DNA from: Pseudanabaena sp. UWO311
Lineage (GTDB): Bacteria > Cyanobacteriota > Cyanobacteriia > Pseudanabaenales > Pseudanabaenaceae
Assembly: GCF_006937785.1 (NCBI RefSeq)
Contig: NZ_SJEE01000046.1
Span: 1-35,760, forward strand
Length of the DNA: 35,760 nt
Reading direction: 5' to 3'
How positions within the stretch are numbered: the stretch's first letter is position 1; each line of letters starts with the position of its first letter. The notes beneath the pieces are model-generated. The model was not told where the DNA came from, did not search any database, and saw nothing but the letters and a program-made list of their open reading frames with translations. Shown here piece after piece: positions 32,707 to 35,760 of the stretch. Made by a program: the position numbers and the translations under genes.

Positions 32707-34719
32707 TTAAATCGAAGTAACAATTACGAAACCAAGAATTCCGATAAAAATGACTAGAGCGTAAAATTGTGCTTTACCATTTTCAAAGTACTTCAAGCCT
32801 TCGCCAGTAACCACAGTCACAAAACCTGCAAGATTAACAGCACCATCGACGATTTTGGCATCGACTTCTAGCACCTGACGTGCTAGGCGGCGAGAACCAA
32901 CCACGAAGATCGTGTTGTAAATTTCATCGATGTACCATTTGTTCTTCGATAGCTTGTATAGAGGCTCGATGGATTTGGCGATCGCACTGGGATCGATTTT
33001 CTTTTGCATATACATTAAGATAGCCAAAGAAATTCCAATCAAGCCAATACCAATAGAGCTACCACCCATTAATAGAAATTCAGGAGTAAAGCCTTCAACT
33101 GGAACTTCAGTGATTTTCTCGGATGGGGCATGGATAAAGTACTCGAAGTAATTGCCTAGAGGTGTCCCAACTAGACCAATCAGCATCGAAGGAATAGCCA
33201 ATGCCATCAGAGGGAAAGTCATCGTAATTGGGGATTCATGAGGCTTGCTGGCGTGATGATGCCCATGTCCATCGTCAGCTTGAGCTTCTTTGCCAGCAGA
33301 GTTTTCGGCTTTGACCATTGCCAAGAGCTTCTTATCAGTACCGCGAAAATCACCTTCAAAGGTAGTGAAGTACATACGGAACATATAGAAAGCAGTGATC
33401 CCCGCTGTAGCGAAACCGATCGCCCAAAGGGTAGGATTGGCTCTGAAAGTCAAAGCGAGAATCTCATCCTTTGACCAGAAACCAGCGAACGGAGGAATAC
33501 CACTAATCGCCAAAGTCCCAATAAAAAATGTGATTGCGGTAATTGGCATGTACTTACGTAATCCGCCCATCACGCGCATATCTTGAGCAACATCGGGATC
33601 ATGTCCTACGACTTCTTCCATCCCATGAATGACGGAACCAGAACCGAGGAACATCATCGCTTTGAAATAAGCGTGCGTCATCAGGTGAAATAAGCCTGCG
33701 CTATAAGCCCCAACGCCCATACCCATCACCATATAACCCAACTGGGAAACGGTGGAGTAGGCCAAGCCTTTTTTGATGTCATTTTGAGTAATTGCGATGC
33801 TTGCGCCCAGAAAGGCAGTAAAGGCTCCTGTCCAAGCGATCACATTCATCACGGCGGGAATCTCCTCGAATACAGGGAACATCCGCGCAATTAGAAATAC
33901 ACCAGCAGCAACCATCGTCGCAGCATGGATCAAAGCTGAAATCGGTGTAGGGCCTTCCATTGCGTCAGGAAGCCATACATGCAGAGGGAATTGGGCAGAT
34001 TTGGCAGCGGGCCCCATAAATACAAGAATTGCAAATAGGATCGCAAGACCGACGCTCAATGATCCTGACTCAACTAATTCGCTAAGACGTGAGCCCATTT
34101 CCGTGAATTCAAACGTACCAGTTGCCCAATACAGACCAAGTAAGCCCAGTAGTAACCCGAAGTCCCCAACGCGGTTAGTGACAAATGCTTTTTGGCAAGC
34201 ATCGGCAGCTCCTTTGCGATCGAACCAGAAGCCAATCAGCAAGTAGGAACACATCCCTACAAGTTCCCAGAAGATATAAATCTGTACCAAGTTGGGACTA
34301 ATAACTAATCCCAGCATGGAGGATGTGAATAAACTCAGGTAAGCATAAAATCTGACATAGCTGGGATCATGCGCCATGTAGCCATCGGTGTAAATTTGCA
34401 CCAAAAATGCGACAGTGGTGACGATCACTAGCATAAGAGCAGTGAGATGATCGATCACAAATCCCATGTTCAGATGAAAGCTACCTGCTTGTGCCCACTC
34501 AAAGGTGTAGAGATAAGGATCATGTCCTTGGATCTGACTCCAGAGTAGATTGATAGCCATCACCATTGCGCCGCCTGTGGCGGATACACTGAGGACAGAC
34601 CAAAGCGATCGCAGTTTGTTGGTGGATTTGTTAAAGGTAATCAGTCCTGTGCCGATAATCAATGCTGCGGCAAGTGGCAGCAAGGGAATCAGCCATGCGT
34701 ATTGATATGCAAAGTCCAT
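32707..34719 (-). CDS. ndhF: NAD(P)H-quinone oxidoreductase subunit 5 (NDH-1 subunit F)
   Basis: This 670-residue polytopic subunit of cyanobacterial NDH-1 belongs to the MRP/antiporter-like family. It pumps protons during respiration and cyclic electron flow around photosystem I. Conserved helix segments include NLVQIYIFWELVGMCSYLLI, AAKSAQFPLHVWLPDAMEGP, PISALIHAATMVAAGVFL and GLAYSTVSQLGYMVMG, with the buried Lys and Glu residues of the proton path. A histidine-rich cytosolic loop (DGHGHHH) and the long C-terminal lateral-helix region are present. It looks like the respiratory NdhF1 type rather than the CO2-uptake NdhF3/F4 types, but that is inference. No ndhD partner is inside the window. 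Confidence 0.93.
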   Translation of the reverse strand: MDFAYQYAWLIPLLPLAAALIIGTGLITFNKSTNKLRSLWSVLSVSATGGAMVMAINLLWSQIQGHDPYLYTFEWAQAGSFHLNMGFVIDHLTALMLVIVTTVAFLVQIYTDGYMAHDPSYVRFYAYLSLFTSSMLGLVISPNLVQIYIFWELVGMCSYLLIGFWFDRKGAADACQKAFVTNRVGDFGLLLGLLGLYWATGTFEFTEMGSRLSELVESGSLSVGLAILFAILVFMGPAAKSAQFPLHVWLPDAMEGPTPISALIHAATMVAAGVFLIARMFPVFEEIPAVMNVIAWTGAFTAFLGASIAITQNDIKKGLAYSTVSQLGYMVMGMGVGAYSAGLFHLMTHAYFKAMMFLGSGSVIHGMEEVVGHDPDVAQDMRVMGGLRKYMPITAITFFIGTLAISGIPPFAGFWSKDEILALTFRANPTLWAIGFATAGITAFYMFRMYFTTFEGDFRGTDKKLLAMVKAENSAGKEAQADDGHGHHHASKPHESPITMTFPLMALAIPSMLIGLVGTPLGNYFEYFIHAPSEKITEVPVEGFTPEFLLMGGSSIGIGLIGISLAILMYMQKKIDPSAIAKSIEPLYKLSKNKWYIDEIYNTIFVVGSRRLARQVLEVDAKIVDGAVNLAGFVTVVTGEGLKYFENGKAQFYALVIFIGILGFVIVTSI

Positions 34720-35107
34720 AGGTCGCGTTTGAACGCAAAGTTTATTGTAGAGATCCTTTAATAAATCAGTTTACTACAGGGCGATCAGGTGCGATGTGTT
34801 AACCATGAGCATTGTTACTTATTAAGCTAAAATTTTAGAAAAAATTAATCCTAAATATGAGGCTTAAAGATCTGTTTAGGAGAATTTATAGGAAAAGGAA
34901 GTAATTTTTTTTGTGCGACCTTGGACAGGGGGCAATTTCTGGAGAGCCTTCACTAGAAACTGTGCGATCACCCATAGACATTGAGCGATCGAATCTGGAA
35001 TGGCAAAAATTGCTATAAGCGAACTATCCAAAATCAAAAATCCTCTCTTGCCAATCACCATAGTTGTTTTGAGAAACCCAATAAGTAGCTCAGCATAGGT
35101 ATAAACC
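34720..35107. other. Upstream region of ndhF, mostly without a confident gene
   Basis: This stretch should contain the ndhF promoter, within about 150 bases of the start. Beyond that is only the doubtful minus-strand frame at 34876-35130. No other structure stands out before the hairpin at 35108. Confidence 0.5.
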
Positions 35108-35130
35108 AAAACCAAAAAGCTTTGCCGCAC
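34876..35130 (-). CDS. Doubtful 84-codon hydrophobic frame
   Basis: This frame would encode two hydrophobic stretches (about 4-20 and 30-62) and a basic tail. Its first start, a GTG at 35130, lies inside the stem of the 26-bp hairpin at 35108-35160. The only internal ATG shortens it to 61 codons. No ribosome site and no family are recognised. It may be noncoding or a decayed gene. Confidence 0.25.
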   Translation of the reverse strand: MRQSFLVLVYTYAELLIGFLKTTMVIGKRGFLILDSSLIAIFAIPDSIAQCLWVIAQFLVKALQKLPPVQGRTKKITSFSYKFS

Positions 35131-35160
35131 GCTAAGCGTGCGGCAAAGCTTTTTGGTTTT
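35108..35160. terminator. Perfect 26-bp-arm hairpin
   Basis: The arms 35108-35133 and 35135-35160 are perfectly complementary around a single base. The core is GCCGCACGCT and its complement, with an AAGCTTT-type outer stem and A/T-rich ends. It lies between the doubtful frame and the SPFH gene, which would be divergent, so its role as a terminator is uncertain. Confidence 0.65.
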
Positions 35161-35271
35161 TAAACCTAACTACTTAGTTATTTATAAACTTATGTTACAA
35201 GATTCGTATTTCTTATTCTATGGCTTGAGAAGTAGTCAGCAAACATCCATTTATAAAGCTTGGAGGCGGTT

Positions 35272-35703
35272 TTGTTTAGCATTAAGCTGGGTGAATCTAT
35301 TTTGTCATTGAATAAAAAACGGTATTGGTTTGGAAGCATGATTTTTGTAGCGTTAACTGTAATTATTCCCAAATCCTTTGCAGTGGTTAATACAGGAGAG
35401 CGTGGTATTCTTGTAACCTTTAACAAGGTACAAGACGTTGTTTTGAATGAAGGTACTCATGCCATAATTCCTTTTGTATCATCAGTCAGAGTTATGAATA
35501 TCCGTATTCAACGAACAGATGTTGAATCACATGCACGCACAAAAGACTTACAACGAATTACCACAAAGGTTGCTCTCAATTGGCAAATTTCACCAGATAA
35601 AATCCAACAAATTTATCAACAATTTGGGAATAATAGACTTGTCGGGAAACAAAAGCAAGGTATAGAGGCAACTTCACATTTATTTCTGCACTTCAATCCC
35701 TAA
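35272..35703 (+). CDS. SPFH/prohibitin-family membrane protein, apparently frameshifted near its 3' end in the window
   Basis: The N-terminal transmembrane helix (YWFGSMIFVALTVIIP) is followed by the SPFH start: VVNTGERGILVTFNKVQD, then EGTHAIIPFVSSV, then ARTKDLQRITTKVALNWQIS. These proteins form ring scaffolds in membranes. The start is a TTG at 35272, five bases after GGAGG (35262-35266). The frame closes at 35703 after only about 143 codons, far short of the usual 250-300. A different frame carries a plausible continuation from about 35685 to the window end (SALQSLIKQTHVHRNKLKHN and on), so a one-base deletion near 35678-35684 is likely. Either a pseudogene or a sequencing error would explain this. 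Confidence 0.75.
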   Translation: MFSIKLGESILSLNKKRYWFGSMIFVALTVIIPKSFAVVNTGERGILVTFNKVQDVVLNEGTHAIIPFVSSVRVMNIRIQRTDVESHARTKDLQRITTKVALNWQISPDKIQQIYQQFGNNRLVGKQKQGIEATSHLFLHFNP

Positions 35704-35760
35704 TTAAACAAACACACGTTCATCGAAATAAATTGAAGCATAACAGAGATTCAATTGCGG

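Noticed and set aside
1-35760. tRNA, rRNA, SRP RNA or tmRNA genes
   Set aside because: I looked for T-loop and acceptor patterns in the gaps and saw none that fold convincingly; a covariance-model search would be needed to exclude small RNAs.

Overview
The window looks like a chromosomal segment of a cyanobacterium. The octamer GCGATCGC (HIP1) is very frequent inside and between genes. The gene set includes ndhF of the photosynthetic/respiratory NDH-1 complex, a DesD-like front-end acyl-lipid desaturase, an SLH-OprB porin, a Uma2-family nuclease and a C-DES-type cysteine/cystine lyase. A thin filamentous lineage such as Pseudanabaena would fit, but the genus is inference. I see no rRNA, tRNA, CRISPR array or prophage.

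Layout. Bases 1-1350 hold a REP-associated tyrosine transposase gene (354-869) embedded in inverted REP palindromes with GTAG heads, plus a short HIP1-containing tandem repeat. Bases 1350-7520 carry a CPBP membrane protease, a C-DES-like lyase, Uma2, a PIN-toxin pair followed by a stray Uma2 3' tail, small membrane proteins (one TM2-SHOCT), a helix-hairpin-helix membrane protein and a pentapeptide-repeat protein. Bases 7600-25700 are mostly housekeeping: an ArsB/NhaD-superfamily permease, gltD, a small unknown protein, the desaturase, a diguanylate cyclase, glcF, a renalase-like oxidoreductase, an isoaspartyl peptidase/asparaginase, ffh, thrC, a degenerate EAL protein with a membrane partner, a NurA-domain protein, a HigA-like regulator and ddl.

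Bases 25950-32590 are the most interesting part. They hold an NMT1-type ABC importer (lipoprotein, ATPase, permease), an SLH-OprB porin, a 5-hydroxyisourate hydrolase and a stand-alone protein like the C-terminal domain of allophanate hydrolase. Three of the promoter regions here share a palindromic element built from GTATAC hexamers at 7-bp spacing (core TGTATACNGTATACA), and I found it nowhere else in the window. I infer a co-regulated purine/ureide scavenging regulon: outer-membrane channel, periplasmic capture, inner-membrane import, and ring-opening or ureide chemistry. The substrate and the regulator are not shown by the sequence. The window ends with ndhF and an SPFH/prohibitin gene that appears frameshifted close to the right edge.

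Almost every intergenic space carries a long, often perfect inverted repeat (arms of roughly 10-33 bp). Many have GCGC-NNN-GCGC tips, and several arms start inside the stop codon of the adjacent gene. Many must act as factor-independent terminators, but several lie between divergent genes where no transcript should end.
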